A stretch of 64,000 nucleotides of DNA from the NCBI GenBank assembly GCA_013141115.1, contig JABFRP010000002.1, forward strand, positions 471,649-535,648, read 5' to 3'. The translations under genes were made by a program, and so were the position numbers. The stretch comes from Ferruginibacter sp. Its GTDB lineage: Bacteria; Bacteroidota; Bacteroidia; Chitinophagales; Chitinophagaceae. A model generated the notes under the pieces. The model was not told the DNA's origin. It was given only the letters and a program-made list of their open reading frames with translations, and ran no database searches. Shown here piece by piece: positions 53,395 to 64,000 of this stretch (position 1 is its first letter; each line of letters begins with the position of its first letter).

Positions 53395-54618
53395 ATGACT
53401 AAAAAGCAATACGGCCTGCTATCTCTTCCTGTAATTGTTGCTGCTCTTGGTTTTTTTGTTGATGTGTTTGACCTGTTGTTGTTTAATATTGTTCGTAAAC
53501 CAAGTTTAAGAGATCTGGGATTATCAGAGGCCGGCATTTTATCTGAAGGAGAAATTTTATTAAGTATTCAAATGATCGGCCTGATGGTGGGTGGCATTAT
53601 CTGGGGCATATTGGGCGATAAAAAAGGAAGATTAAAAGTTTTATTTGGTTCTATATTATTATACGCTGTGGCCAATATTGCCAATGGTTTTGTACATACA
53701 CTTCCGCAATATTACATCGTTCGTTTTATTGCAGGCGTTGGCTTAGCTGGCGAGTTGGGGGCAGGTATTACTTTAACTGCAGAAATTTTACCTAAAGAAA
53801 AAAGAGGTTTGGCAGCAACAGTAATTGCTACTACCGGTGTATTTGGTGCAGTAGCCGCAGTGCTGCTATATAAAATATTTAAAGACTGGAGAACATTGTA
53901 TTTTATTGGCGGCGGTATGGGGCTGCTGTTACTATTATTACGGGTTACCGTTGCAGAAAGCGGCATGTACAAAACACTGCAATCTTCCACTGTACAAAAG
54001 GGAAACTTTTTAATGTTCTTTAATAAAAGAGAAAGATTTTTCCGTTACATGAAGGGGATATTAATTGGCTTACCTGTTTGGTTTACCATTGGTGTACTCA
54101 TTTCATTTTCCGACCAATTTGCACTTAAACTGGGTATAGGAAAAATTGAACCCGGCGATGCGGTAATGTATCAGTATTTAGGTTTGGCCGTAGGGGATTT
54201 GTCTGCCGGTGTGTTAAGTAATTATTTAAAAAGCCGCAAAAAAGCATTGTATATTTTTTATAGCATCCTTATCTTTTTCAGCATTTTATTTTTTATGCAA
54301 CACAATGGAAGCGTTGCTGGTTTTTATATCATTTGTGCAGGCCTTGGTTTTGGGGCAGGCATTTCGGTTTTATACATCACTACTTCTGCCGAGCAGTTTG
54401 GTACAAACTTAAGAGCATCGGCATCTATATCCATTACTAATATGGTAAGAGGTTTTACTCCACTAATTCTATTATTGTTCAGAGGATTGAGGGAACTTAC
54501 AGGCAACTATATTACCGGTGCCGGGATAACAGGAGCGATCATTATGGCAATAGCCATAACTGCAACTTATTTTACCAAAGAAAGTTTTGGTAAAGATTTA
54601 GATTTTGTGGAGGAGTAG
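53395..54618 (+). CDS. MFS transporter
   Basis: A 407-residue major facilitator protein with about 12 membrane helices. The loop-2/3 motif is GDKKGRLKVLFGS, and GLAGELGAGITLTAEILPKEKRG in helix 5 resembles the sugar/organic-acid transporter branch ('RxxxGxGxGGE' region). The second half includes GDLSAGVLSNYLKSRKKAL. The substrate cannot be told. It starts 43 bases after mfd and ends 5 bases from the convergent lectin/PKD gene, leaving no room for a separate terminator. Confidence 0.88.
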   Translation: MTKKQYGLLSLPVIVAALGFFVDVFDLLLFNIVRKPSLRDLGLSEAGILSEGEILLSIQMIGLMVGGIIWGILGDKKGRLKVLFGSILLYAVANIANGFVHTLPQYYIVRFIAGVGLAGELGAGITLTAEILPKEKRGLAATVIATTGVFGAVAAVLLYKIFKDWRTLYFIGGGMGLLLLLLRVTVAESGMYKTLQSSTVQKGNFLMFFNKRERFFRYMKGILIGLPVWFTIGVLISFSDQFALKLGIGKIEPGDAVMYQYLGLAVGDLSAGVLSNYLKSRKKALYIFYSILIFFSILFFMQHNGSVAGFYIICAGLGFGAGISVLYITTSAEQFGTNLRASASISITNMVRGFTPLILLLFRGLRELTGNYITGAGITGAIIMAIAITATYFTKESFGKDLDFVEE

Positions 54619-54623
54619 TTCCC

Positions 54624-57371
54624 TTACCTGATCAACATCACTGTTCCTTTTTTATTGATGATGTTGCCCTTAAAATCTATAGCATTAACCATTACTATAA
54701 AGATGCCGCTGTTTTGTTTTTGGCCACGCCAGTTGCCATCCCAGCCTTTTGTGTAATCGCTGGTAGAAAATAATAACTGCCCCCACCGGTTAAATACTTT
54801 CAGGTAGTTAAATTGTTTAATACCAACAAGCGTTCCTTTAAAAATATCATTCAAACCATCGGCATTCGGTGTAAAGCCATTAGGCAAATAAATATCCGGC
54901 CCTTTGTAGATCTTCACAGTAATATCATCAAAGCTTTCGCAGCCTTCGGGTGTAAATGCCCTTACAGTAAAAGTTTGTGTTGCAGCAAGTATAGCAACAG
55001 GGTTGGCTATATTGGCATCGTTTAAATCAAACGCCGGGCTCCAGGTATAACTTAATCCACCCGTTGCATTTAGTTGCACCGGTTGGCCTGCTGCGGCAAT
55101 AGTATCATTACCGGCAAATACATTGGTGCTGTAAATAACAATATCGCCGGTTAACGAGTCGGAGTAGCAACCATTAGCCGCAGAAGCAAATAATTTTACT
55201 TTGTAAGTGCCGTTAGCAGTATATGCATGTTGTGCATTTTGTGTATTAGCAATACCGCCATCACCAAACTGCCATTTCCAATCCGTTACAGTACCGGAGT
55301 TATCAACCGCAGTAAAATTTACCAGCGCATTTTTACAGGCATCATTAAAATCAATTGCCACATCGGGTGTTGGGTTAATAAAAAATGTTTTAGTAACCCG
55401 GTCGCTCACACAACCTGCATTACTTGTTGCTACCAATTGCACAGTTTGTGTGCCAGCTGTAAATATTTTAGAAGGCTGTTGTGCTGTACTCCACTCTGCA
55501 GTATTGTATAACCACGACCATTTATTTACCGCATCTCCGCCGGTTACTTTTGATGAATCGGAAAATTGTACCGGCAACCCATCACATAGCGGTGTGTTGT
55601 AGCCAAAGTTGGCAACGGGCTTTGCATGAATAATAATGGGCTGTTTTAAAGTATCGGATGCACAGCCTTTTGCATTATGCACCACCAGTTTAATAGTATC
55701 GTTACCGGAAATAATAAATGTTGCTGGAGGATTTTGTGCTGCAGAAGAGCCACTGTTACCCAAAGCCCACCACCATTGATTGATGGGGATACCATCGGAT
55801 GTGTAAGAAGAGTCGGTAAAGGTTGTTGTGGCGGCCTGGCAAATGGTGTTTTGCTTAAAGTAGGCGGTTGGTTTGTTTACTACAAAAATATTTTTAAATG
55901 CCAGACCAAAACAGGCATTACTATTTGTATTCCCTGGACTTTGGTGATAATTGGGATGAATGGCAGTCAGTAGTACAGTATGATTGCCCGGAGTTAAGTA
56001 GGTATAAGTTGGATTCTGTACATTCATAAATATTCCTGTAGAAATATTATCAATACTCCAGTTCCAGGCAAGCGCCCCACTATCGCCTACAGCATTTGAT
56101 ATAGACCCGAAAAATAGAGTTGGCTTACCTAAGCAAACTGAGTCAGTAAATGTAAAGTCAACTACAGGATTGGTATACATGTGAACAATTTTGTATAGGG
56201 TGTCAGATTCACAACCTTCAATTGTAGTAACCATGTGTTTTATTATTTTGTCTCCCGGAGTTGGATATGAAGTGGTGGGATTTAATCCAGAAATTGTTTG
56301 CCCATTGCCAAAATCCCAATATGAACTATTTAAAGTGCCTACAGAGGTTAATGAGGAATCAAAGAAGAATACAGAAGGCACGGAAGTCGGAACGCAATTA
56401 TTGTTATAACCAAAATTAGCTATCGGTTTTGTTCCAATCCTCACCACTTGTGTGTCTACTGCATCACAGCCATCCGCACCAATTATTCTTTGTATCACAC
56501 TATAATCGCCGCCGGCTGTATAGGTATGCACCGGGTTAAAATTTACTGAATCAATCGGACTACCATCACCAAAATTCCAATAAAATTTTGCTATTGTAGT
56601 AAACGATATAGATGTATTGTTAAAAGTTATCGGCTCATTAACGCATCGTTTTTGTGTTGGGCTGAAAGTAAATGCGGGGTTTAAAGCCGTTTTAAATCTT
56701 TGAAAGTTATATTCCCCACCTGTACTCCCTGTAAAGCCCCAATACACTAATGGATTACCTCCAAAAACAGTATTTACAAAGTCTCTAACAACACTAACCC
56801 GCAAGCTACCATCAACATAAACAGAAAATGTAGTTGTGGTAACATCCCATTGAATTCGTAATGTATGCCATGCATTATCCTCGATATCATTATTTCCGCT
56901 TATCGCTGTTACAGGACCTGCAATATTATTTGCAGTACTGTGATTTATATCTCCGTTTAATTGTATGGCAATATGATCATAAAACGGATCATTATCTGGC
57001 GAGCTATTTTGATAAGTATCAATTGTAACACCCACGGCTGGTATAATACCCTGATATCCCATTCCGTTACCACTACTACCCACACTTGTACTTATGGGTT
57101 GCAGCACAAATGCTATCCCATCAGCTCCGGCACCTCCGGCTTGTGGGCTTCCCAGCCAAATATCAAAGTTAAAATCAAATGATTGCGTAAGATTAATCTT
57201 AATGTTATTCCAAACAGAACCTGATCTGCCGGTTTGTGGGGGTGTAAGCGTGTAAAGATTGCAGGCATCTTGTGTAGCATGACCATTAACCGTGTATTGT
57301 GCAGAAAGGTTTTGGCTGATAAGTAGCGCCGCAATAAAACTAAAGCAGCTTTTGATTTTTACAATTCTCAT
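54624..57371 (-). CDS. T9SS-exported lectin/PKD surface protein, type B sorting domain
   Basis: A 915-residue exported protein. A signal peptide (about 1-24) precedes an L-type (legume-like) lectin domain (about 25-235: GGAGADGIAFVLQP, AVGVTIDTYQN, HTLRIQWDVTTTTFSVYVDG, YWGFTGSTGG). Then follow about six PKD-like repeats with FGDG, WDFG and WQFGDGG signatures (240-770). The C-terminus (about 825-915) is the gliding-motility CHU_C/type B sorting domain: PNGFTPNADGLNDIF, FNRWGQLLFS, GWDGNWRGQ and the final MLIR. Such proteins are sent out by the type IX system whose GldKLMN are encoded at 0.4-5.3 kb, and probably bind carbohydrate on the cell surface. Confidence 0.93.
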   Translation of the reverse strand: MRIVKIKSCFSFIAALLISQNLSAQYTVNGHATQDACNLYTLTPPQTGRSGSVWNNIKINLTQSFDFNFDIWLGSPQAGGAGADGIAFVLQPISTSVGSSGNGMGYQGIIPAVGVTIDTYQNSSPDNDPFYDHIAIQLNGDINHSTANNIAGPVTAISGNNDIEDNAWHTLRIQWDVTTTTFSVYVDGSLRVSVVRDFVNTVFGGNPLVYWGFTGSTGGEYNFQRFKTALNPAFTFSPTQKRCVNEPITFNNTSISFTTIAKFYWNFGDGSPIDSVNFNPVHTYTAGGDYSVIQRIIGADGCDAVDTQVVRIGTKPIANFGYNNNCVPTSVPSVFFFDSSLTSVGTLNSSYWDFGNGQTISGLNPTTSYPTPGDKIIKHMVTTIEGCESDTLYKIVHMYTNPVVDFTFTDSVCLGKPTLFFGSISNAVGDSGALAWNWSIDNISTGIFMNVQNPTYTYLTPGNHTVLLTAIHPNYHQSPGNTNSNACFGLAFKNIFVVNKPTAYFKQNTICQAATTTFTDSSYTSDGIPINQWWWALGNSGSSAAQNPPATFIISGNDTIKLVVHNAKGCASDTLKQPIIIHAKPVANFGYNTPLCDGLPVQFSDSSKVTGGDAVNKWSWLYNTAEWSTAQQPSKIFTAGTQTVQLVATSNAGCVSDRVTKTFFINPTPDVAIDFNDACKNALVNFTAVDNSGTVTDWKWQFGDGGIANTQNAQHAYTANGTYKVKLFASAANGCYSDSLTGDIVIYSTNVFAGNDTIAAAGQPVQLNATGGLSYTWSPAFDLNDANIANPVAILAATQTFTVRAFTPEGCESFDDITVKIYKGPDIYLPNGFTPNADGLNDIFKGTLVGIKQFNYLKVFNRWGQLLFSTSDYTKGWDGNWRGQKQNSGIFIVMVNAIDFKGNIINKKGTVMLIR

Positions 57372-57418
57372 GCTATAAAAATAAATTTATTTATTTGATT
57401 ACAGCAAGCAACAATAAA

Positions 57419-57452
57419 AATAAGGCTATCCAAATATATGAATAGCCTTATT
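57419..57452 (-). terminator. Terminator of the 67-aa gene
   Basis: AATAAGGCTAT and ATAGCCTTATT pair over 11 bp with a 12-base loop, 18 bases after the minus-strand stop at 57471, with T's following on that strand. Confidence 0.75.
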
Positions 57453-57470
57453 GTAATTTAAAAGAATTTA

Positions 57471-57674
57471 TTAATCCCAGCCTTTTTTAGCCACGCCATC
57501 TGCCACTGCTTTTAATGCATTGGCTTCGCTTAACATGGTAGTCATTTTATTGCCTTTACCATCGTGCCCCTGCGCCATATAACCGCCACGAGAAGTTTTT
57601 GTAATAACGGCATCCTGCATAGGAACATTTTTTTCTTTGGTTTTCATGCAGTAGGCTGTAAGTAAGTTGCTCAT
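57471..57674 (-). CDS. Small protein with DUF5679-like start (67 aa)
   Basis: A 67-residue basic protein from the ATG at 57674; the longer frame has no support. The start (LLTAYCMKTKEKNVPMQDAV) resembles DUF5679 ('AYCVKCKAK...'), but the other zinc-ribbon cysteines are absent, so metal binding is unlikely. The rest (GGYMAQGHDGKGNKMTTML, then EANALKAVADGVAKKG) is probably helical. It stands alone with its own terminator. The region from 57675 to 58095 holds one further hairpin and no gene that I can see. Confidence 0.68.
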   Translation of the reverse strand: MSNLLTAYCMKTKEKNVPMQDAVITKTSRGGYMAQGHDGKGNKMTTMLSEANALKAVADGVAKKGWD

Positions 57675-57967
57675 TTTTGTAGAATTTATGGTTATAAATA
57701 TGAATGAAGTAGTAAGCTTCAGGCTACAAGCTACAGAAAATAGCGGATTTACCAAAACCTGCCCGTAGTAAACTACTTAATTTTCCACAGTACGGCCTCC
57801 ATACAAGGCTTTGCAAAGGCTTGCTTTTACAGCATGACCTGATAAGTTAAGCCTGCTGTAAAAAATAACTTAAAACTGTCGAAAAGCAGCGTAAATCCCT
57901 TTCTGTTGGGCTTTTGTACAAAGCAAACGATACTGCAACGTACCTCTGGAACTACAATTAAATTAAA

Positions 57968-57990
57968 AATGGGAGCCTGAAACTCCCATT
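57968..57990 (-). terminator. Minus-strand hairpin terminator
   Basis: AATGGGAG pairs with CTCCCATT (8 bp, 7-base loop) and on the minus strand the stem runs into further T's. It is about 105 bases past the stop of the DUF6515 gene, which it may terminate. Confidence 0.6.
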
Positions 57991-58095
57991 GTATTTCGCC
58001 AATTTATGTGATTAAAAATCTTAATAACTTTTATTGATTTATAGCTAATAGCCCCAATTTTATACGCAATTCTAAAAAAATGGGGTTATTGCAAG

Positions 58096-58872
58096 TTATT
58101 CCGAATCAGTATTTCCTGTTACTTCGTAGCGGATGTTATTGCCGTCAATTACTTCCTGGTAATAAACACCTGCCGGCGATAAGTAGTATTTTTCTTTTTT
58201 TATAACCACCGCTTTAGAGTTTTCCGGTAGTTTATCAAACCTTGCTCCAACTTCAGGCAGCACATTTGTTTGTGGCGTTGTTTTATCAAGTACCGGTGCC
58301 GGAGTATTATCGGTATTGGTTTGTTCGTTGCCGGTATTTAATACGCCATCTGTACCCACTACCCTGTAGCTTAATTTATTCTTTTCATTTATTTCTTCCT
58401 GGTAATAAGTGCCCCCCAGTTCATAATATTTCTGCCCGTCAATTACTGTTACCTTACTTCCGGAAGGTAAACGCTTAACTGTTGCGCCCAATGGTGGTGC
58501 GGTAACTTCGTACCCGCCGCCACTGTAAGGCCGATAATACACACCATCATTGTAATAGTAAGGATTAGCACCTATGTAAAAGGGATAATACCCCACTGGC
58601 AAAATATTGATACGCACGCCAAAGGATGGCCCGTAATGCCGGTAAGCATAAGGCGATCTGTAAACCGGACGGCCGTAATAAGGTTGCCGGTAATTGTTAT
58701 TCCTACCAATATTTACAGAAATGTAAGGGCGTGAGGGACGATAATTATAAGCATAATAATTACCACGATAGTTGCCACGATTATTATGGTGGCGCTGGGC
58801 TGCCACATCATTAATGCTTAATGCCAGTGCTAATACAATAATGCATACAATACAGGATATTTTTAATTTCAT
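58096..58872 (-). CDS. DUF6515 exported protein
   Basis: A 258-residue protein with a signal peptide (about 1-25, cleavage near VAAQ), a Tyr/Arg/Asn/Pro-rich low-complexity region (residues 26-120: NNRGNYRGNYYAYNYRP, GVRINILPVGYYPFYIG, YYYNDGVYYRPYSGG) and two copies of a small beta domain (about 125-172, PLGATVKRLPSGSKVTVIDG; and 206-253, EVGARFDKLPENSKAVVIKK, each ending in a 'YYQE' strand). This is the DUF6515 layout. Probably a periplasmic or surface protein of unknown role. Confidence 0.85.
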   Translation of the reverse strand: MKLKISCIVCIIVLALALSINDVAAQRHHNNRGNYRGNYYAYNYRPSRPYISVNIGRNNNYRQPYYGRPVYRSPYAYRHYGPSFGVRINILPVGYYPFYIGANPYYYNDGVYYRPYSGGGYEVTAPPLGATVKRLPSGSKVTVIDGQKYYELGGTYYQEEINEKNKLSYRVVGTDGVLNTGNEQTNTDNTPAPVLDKTTPQTNVLPEVGARFDKLPENSKAVVIKKEKYYLSPAGVYYQEVIDGNNIRYEVTGNTDSE

Positions 58873-58967
58873 AAATGATATTTTTTATTTAGACATTGAA
58901 GTTACAAAAATGCTGCACCCTTATATCTAAAATACATTTTTTAACATTTGCTTTTAAAGACAATAAA

Positions 58968-58992
58968 AAAGGGTTGAAAAATTCAACCCTTT
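58968..58992 (-). terminator. Terminator of gyrB
   Basis: AAAGGGTTGAA and TTCAACCCTTT form an 11-bp stem with a 3-base loop, followed by T's on the minus strand, 20 bases after the gyrB stop. Confidence 0.85.
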
Positions 58993-59012
58993 AAATTAAT
59001 TATAGTAATTTT

Positions 59013-61031
<2,019 letters not shown>

Positions 61032-61038
61032 TTATCGG

Positions 61039-61046
61039 CAAATATA
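61039..61046 (-). promoter_or_regulatory. Candidate -7 element of gyrB
   Basis: On the minus strand TATATTTG (TAnnTTTG) lies 46 bases before the gyrB ATG; no clear -33 element was found. Confidence 0.4.
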
Positions 61047-61164
61047 CTAAAAATAAGGCGCTTAAGGGCATATTAAATGGCTTAAAAAGCCTTACTTATA
61101 TATAACTTTTCCACAAAATTTCAATTACCGAAAAGCGGAAATTCTAATGCCGGATCTGCCATGA

Positions 61165-61196
61165 TTTGATGATGCCGGAGAGATGTACTATATTTG
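61165..61196 (+). promoter_or_regulatory. Promoter of the AraC-type regulator
   Basis: TTTG (61165-61168) and TATATTTG (61189-61196) are separated by 20 bases, a full Bacteroidota promoter. It ends 11 bases before the ATG at 61208, which selects that start codon over the earlier ATG at 61166. Confidence 0.6.
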
Positions 61197-61207
61197 CATA
61201 TACAAAG

Positions 61208-62149
61208 ATGCCAGAGCACGCCGACATATTAGAAATTGCCTACAAGCAGCCGTTGATGCAGAGCCAAATGCAATTATTAATGCATAAGGAAAAGCAGATA
61301 CCCGGCAGTGTAAACTATTCTATAAAAAGATACACTAAAGAAACGCAATGGAATATTGATGATACTGGTATGCTCATTTATCATACAGAAAAAAACAACC
61401 CTGCAAATAATTACTTACAACTTAAGTTTTGTGTAAGTGGTAATGTGTACTGCCGTGAAAAAAAGATGGAATGTGATTACTGCAAATACAGTTCATCAAA
61501 AACCTGTGTGGAAAAAGTGGACAGCGTGGATGTATTGAGTTTCAGCTTTTCACCTTCTTACCTGAAACAATTTACCAGTGGTAAAAAAAATGCTACACTT
61601 TCTGATGATGTGCTTTCTTTTGACCATACCACATCGTTTAGCAAAACACTTCCTTTGTGTGGTAAAACAAGAATGGCCATTGAAGCTTTATTAAACCATA
61701 CCTATACTGAAAGCCTGGAAAATATTTTTTTAAATGCTCAAACACAAATTCTGTTGTTGTACAGCATGGATTGTATGATGGGTGACCAGGAAGAAAAATT
61801 TAGCTGTAAATTTCTGGCTAACGAAGCCGACAGAGAAAAGATAACCAATGCAAGAGCAATATTATTACAACATATTGGCGAACCTTTAACCATTAAAGCA
61901 CTTAGCCGTAAAGTGGCTATTAACGAATGTTATCTTAAAAAAGGATTTAAAGAATTATTTGGTACCACCATCTTTGATTTTTATCAAACACAAAGAATGG
62001 AACATGCCAAGTATCTATTGTATGATAAAGGCCTGAGTGTAACTGAAGTATCTTCGTTATTGGGCTACTCTTCTATCTCTCACTTTAGCACTGCATTTAA
62101 AAAACACACCGGCATAAAACCTTGTGAGTTATTAATGCAACATAACTAA
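61208..62149 (+). CDS. AraC-family regulator with an N-terminal Cys cluster
   Basis: A 313-residue regulator from the ATG at 61208. The C-terminal AraC/XylS domain (about 212-313) has REKITNARAILLQHIGEPLTIKALSRKV for the first helix-turn-helix and MEHAKYLLYDKGLSVTEVSSLLGYSSISHFSTAFKKHTG for the second. The N-terminal part contains five Cys in 26 residues (75, 82, 89, 92, 100; core MECDYCKYSSSKTC), a possible metal- or redox-sensing site. It is followed by a DUF6686 gene and a TonB-dependent siderophore receptor, so an iron-responsive role is a reasonable inference. Confidence 0.88.
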   Translation: MPEHADILEIAYKQPLMQSQMQLLMHKEKQIPGSVNYSIKRYTKETQWNIDDTGMLIYHTEKNNPANNYLQLKFCVSGNVYCREKKMECDYCKYSSSKTCVEKVDSVDVLSFSFSPSYLKQFTSGKKNATLSDDVLSFDHTTSFSKTLPLCGKTRMAIEALLNHTYTESLENIFLNAQTQILLLYSMDCMMGDQEEKFSCKFLANEADREKITNARAILLQHIGEPLTIKALSRKVAINECYLKKGFKELFGTTIFDFYQTQRMEHAKYLLYDKGLSVTEVSSLLGYSSISHFSTAFKKHTGIKPCELLMQHN

Positions 62150-62208
62150 AAGCCTGCCTTTAGTTACTTACAGCAAACAAAAGAACAAGTAACCTCTTTT
62201 ATAATAAT

Positions 62209-62538
62209 CTATTCATTAAATAGTTTTACCAAACCTGCAGTTTTCATTTCTGTATCTGCATATTCAATCATTTGCTGCAAGCCCATCAGCTCATCTTCGC
62301 TAAGTAAAAAGCAAATACCTTCCGTGGGTGTACGGATAGCAATTGATTTTATTTTCCGGTCAGCATTTGGGCTCCTGTTTTCCACGGCAGTTAACAGGTA
62401 CAACCTGAACTTTTCAAATTCTTCATTACTAAAAGTTATCATCAGGTTGCCAAAACCGGTTTGAATTTTCCGGCACTGATTGCACTCTACTATATAACCA
62501 ATAGCATTGTGATAAAACCAGGTATGATAATTACACAT
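62209..62538 (-). CDS. DUF6686 protein
   Basis: A 109-residue cytoplasmic protein from the ATG at 62538. It begins MCNYHTWFYHNAIGYIVECNQCRKIQTGFGNLM, the DUF6686 pattern with a CxxC pair (ECNQC), followed by EEFEKFRLYLLTA and a helical end. The family is common in Bacteroidota next to iron-related genes, but its function is unknown. Convergent with the AraC-type gene. A perfect short palindrome lies 10 bases upstream of its start. Confidence 0.82.
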   Translation of the reverse strand: MCNYHTWFYHNAIGYIVECNQCRKIQTGFGNLMITFSNEEFEKFRLYLLTAVENRSPNADRKIKSIAIRTPTEGICFLLSEDELMGLQQMIEYADTEMKTAGLVKLFNE

Positions 62539-62547
62539 GCGTACAAA

Positions 62548-62567
62548 TTTTATCAAAAATGATAAAA
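62548..62567. promoter_or_regulatory. Perfect palindrome upstream of the DUF6686 gene
   Basis: TTTTATCA-N4-TGATAAAA, perfect over 8 bp each side, 9 bases before the DUF6686 ATG and 211 bases before the siderophore receptor. It may be an operator in this iron-related gap, or only an AT-rich hairpin. The rest of the gap (62568-62778) shows no clear promoter. Confidence 0.3.
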
Positions 62568-62778
62568 AGAAATACAGATGTGTTCAACTATCAGGAAAAC
62601 AATTTACGCAAAAAGAAAACAGGCATTGTGGTGACAGTTTAGTATTGAGTAGCAGCATTTTTACCATTATGTTATATTAGTTTTCCTCTTTCCGTAAACT
62701 GAGTTACCGATTGTGTAACTACTAATCTGTTCGATTAAATTTTCTTTGCTTTCTTATTCATCAACAGAAAATTTAACC

Positions 62779-64000
62779 ATGATCAATAAACTGCATAAAA
62801 AAATAATCGTTCTTTTCAGTTGCCTATTTATAATTATTACTGCCCAGGCTCAAAACTTTTTAATTAAAGGAATAGTAACCACCAGCGATGGCAAACCAGC
62901 TGCAAGAGTAAACATACAACTTACAGAAACCAACCAAACTATTATAACTGCTGCAGATGGTAGTTACCAGTTTACTAAATTATATCCCGGTAAATACAAT
63001 TTAGTAGTTTCCTATACCGGCCTTGCCACACAGGTAAAGCATTTTACAGTTACTAAAGAAAGTACTGAACAAACCATTGACTTTGTATTGCTTGAAAACT
63101 ACACAGAGCTTGCTGAAATTATTATTGGTGCAGCTAAAACCAAATTAGACAGGATAGCTACCATTGGTAAATTACCCATTAAGCCAATGGATCTGCCTCA
63201 GGCAACCGCTGTTATTGAGCGGCAGGTAATTGAGCGGCAACAAGTACAAACACTTGGGGATGCGGTGCAAAATTTAAATGGTGTATATGTAATGGGTAAT
63301 ACCGGTGGCTACCAGGAGGAATTAGGGTCAAGAGGCTTTGCATTTAACAGTAACAATACTTTTAAAAATGGTGTACGGTTTAATAACAGCATAATGCCAG
63401 AAGTTAGCGGACTGGAAAGTATAGAAGTTTTAAAAGGCGGTAATGCTATTTTATTTGGTACTGTTGGTGCCGGTGGTGTTTTAAATATTGTAACTAAAAA
63501 GCCACTATTTGTAAATGGAGGCAGCGTAAGTTTTCAAACCGGCAGTTACGATTATTACAAACCTGCAATTGATATTTATGGCGCTATCAGCAACAGTAAG
63601 CATTTTGCCTACCGCATTAACAGCAGCTTTACCAAAGCAGGCAGCTTTAGAGATAATGTAAAATCGCAACGGTATTATGTTAACCCTTCTTTGTTAATAA
63701 AAATGGGTGCTAAAACAGAAGTATTGCTGGAAGCGGATTATACACAGGATAATCGTAATCTTGATTTTGGAACCGGTGCTATTTATTACAAACTTGCAAA
63801 CACACCCAGGTATCTTTATTTAAATCTGCCCTGGAGCTATAACAATTCCGAGCAAATTGCTGCCACTTCAACCATTACACACAACCTTACTGATAAATGG
63901 CAGATCAAATCTGTTTATAGTACCAGAAAATACAATAACGATTTATTTGGTGCTGCAAGACCGAACACTAACAGCCAGTTTATTGATTCATCGGCTGCTA
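62779..64000 (+). CDS. TonB-dependent siderophore receptor (5' part, cut by window end)
   Basis: The first 407 codons of an outer-membrane receptor. A signal peptide (HKKIIVLFSCLFIIITAQA, cleavage near AQAQ) is followed by a carboxypeptidase-regulatory-like domain (about 28-110: IKGIVTTSDGKPAARVNIQL, AADGSYQFTKLYPGKYNLVV). Then comes the plug domain (about 145-250: LPQATAVIERQVIERQ, GDAVQNLNGVYV, VLKGGNAILFGTVGAGGVLNIVTKKP) and the first barrel strands. The plug pattern and the Leu-Pro-Gln-Ala start fit siderophore (FhuA/FecA-like) receptors. It continues beyond the window. Confidence 0.9.
   Translation, partial: MINKLHKKIIVLFSCLFIIITAQAQNFLIKGIVTTSDGKPAARVNIQLTETNQTIITAADGSYQFTKLYPGKYNLVVSYTGLATQVKHFTVTKESTEQTIDFVLLENYTELAEIIIGAAKTKLDRIATIGKLPIKPMDLPQATAVIERQVIERQQVQTLGDAVQNLNGVYVMGNTGGYQEELGSRGFAFNSNNTFKNGVRFNNSIMPEVSGLESIEVLKGGNAILFGTVGAGGVLNIVTKKPLFVNGGSVSFQTGSYDYYKPAIDIYGAISNSKHFAYRINSSFTKAGSFRDNVKSQRYYVNPSLLIKMGAKTEVLLEADYTQDNRNLDFGTGAIYYKLANTPRYLYLNLPWSYNNSEQIAATSTITHNLTDKWQIKSVYSTRKYNNDLFGAARPNTNSQFIDSSAA

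Noticed and set aside
54813..55973. Plus-strand frames up to 131 codons opposite the lectin/PKD gene
   Set aside because: Antisense of a repeated PKD region; Cys-rich only because the other strand encodes frequent Thr/Ala/Val codons.

Overview
The window looks like chromosomal DNA from a member of the Bacteroidota, most likely a Chitinophagales/Chitinophagaceae-type organism. The evidence is a gldK-gldL-gldM-gldN type IX secretion/gliding operon, a cell-surface protein with a type IX (type B) sorting domain, many DUF families typical of the phylum (DUF4271, DUF5723, DUF6515, DUF6686), Bacteroidota-type promoters (TTTG ... TAnnTTTG), a eukaryotic-type glycyl-tRNA synthetase, and low-GC coding sequence. 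No rRNA, tRNA or CRISPR array was seen.

Layout. 1-16 kb is mostly core: the 3' end of uvrC, gldKLMN, a YyaL/SSP411-type thioredoxin-domain protein, hemD with DUF4271, a BamA/TamA-like outer-membrane protein, hemW, gpsA, rnc, fabF and acpP. 16-21.4 kb holds a GNAT enzyme, a YcxB-like protein, an OmpA-domain protein and an overlapping pair of uncharacterised lipoproteins (362 and 803 aa). 21.4-23.1 kb is a small accessory patch: an antitoxin, a RelE/ParE-type toxin broken by a one-base frameshift, a diverged fragment of the 803-aa gene, and an orphan gene followed by an inverted repeat that resembles a gene-cassette boundary. 23-31 kb returns to chromosome genes (DUF5723, a lipoprotein, a 41-aa Cys-rich peptide gene, class II ribonucleotide reductase, RDD protein, dtd).

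31.5-41.8 kb is the most interesting region. A two-component system (7TM-type histidine kinase plus LuxR-type regulator) is followed by an all-plus-strand run of poorly known genes: a lipoprotein, a GRAM/PH-like membrane protein, a secreted 366-aa protein, a Pro-rich secreted peptide, two paralogous proteins of about 490 aa that share a C-terminal domain, an M15-type peptidoglycan peptidase with duplicated helical repeats, and a lysozyme-like protein. The last four have no signal peptide. A near-identical motif (AATCACCCAATGAGGTATT) occurs three times, just upstream of the regulator, the lipoprotein and the Pro-rich gene, which suggests a small regulon feeding this locus. I propose it as a candidate undescribed cell-wall-targeting system.

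42-64 kb is again mainly housekeeping: a MazG-like gene interrupted by a stop codon, YihY, glyS, a DUF3857/transglutaminase protein, a ferredoxin-NADP reductase-like flavoprotein, mfd, an MFS transporter, a large lectin/PKD surface protein exported by the type IX system, a DUF6515 protein and gyrB. The last part is an iron-uptake neighbourhood: a Cys-rich AraC regulator, a DUF6686 protein and the 5' part of a TonB-dependent siderophore receptor cut by the window edge.
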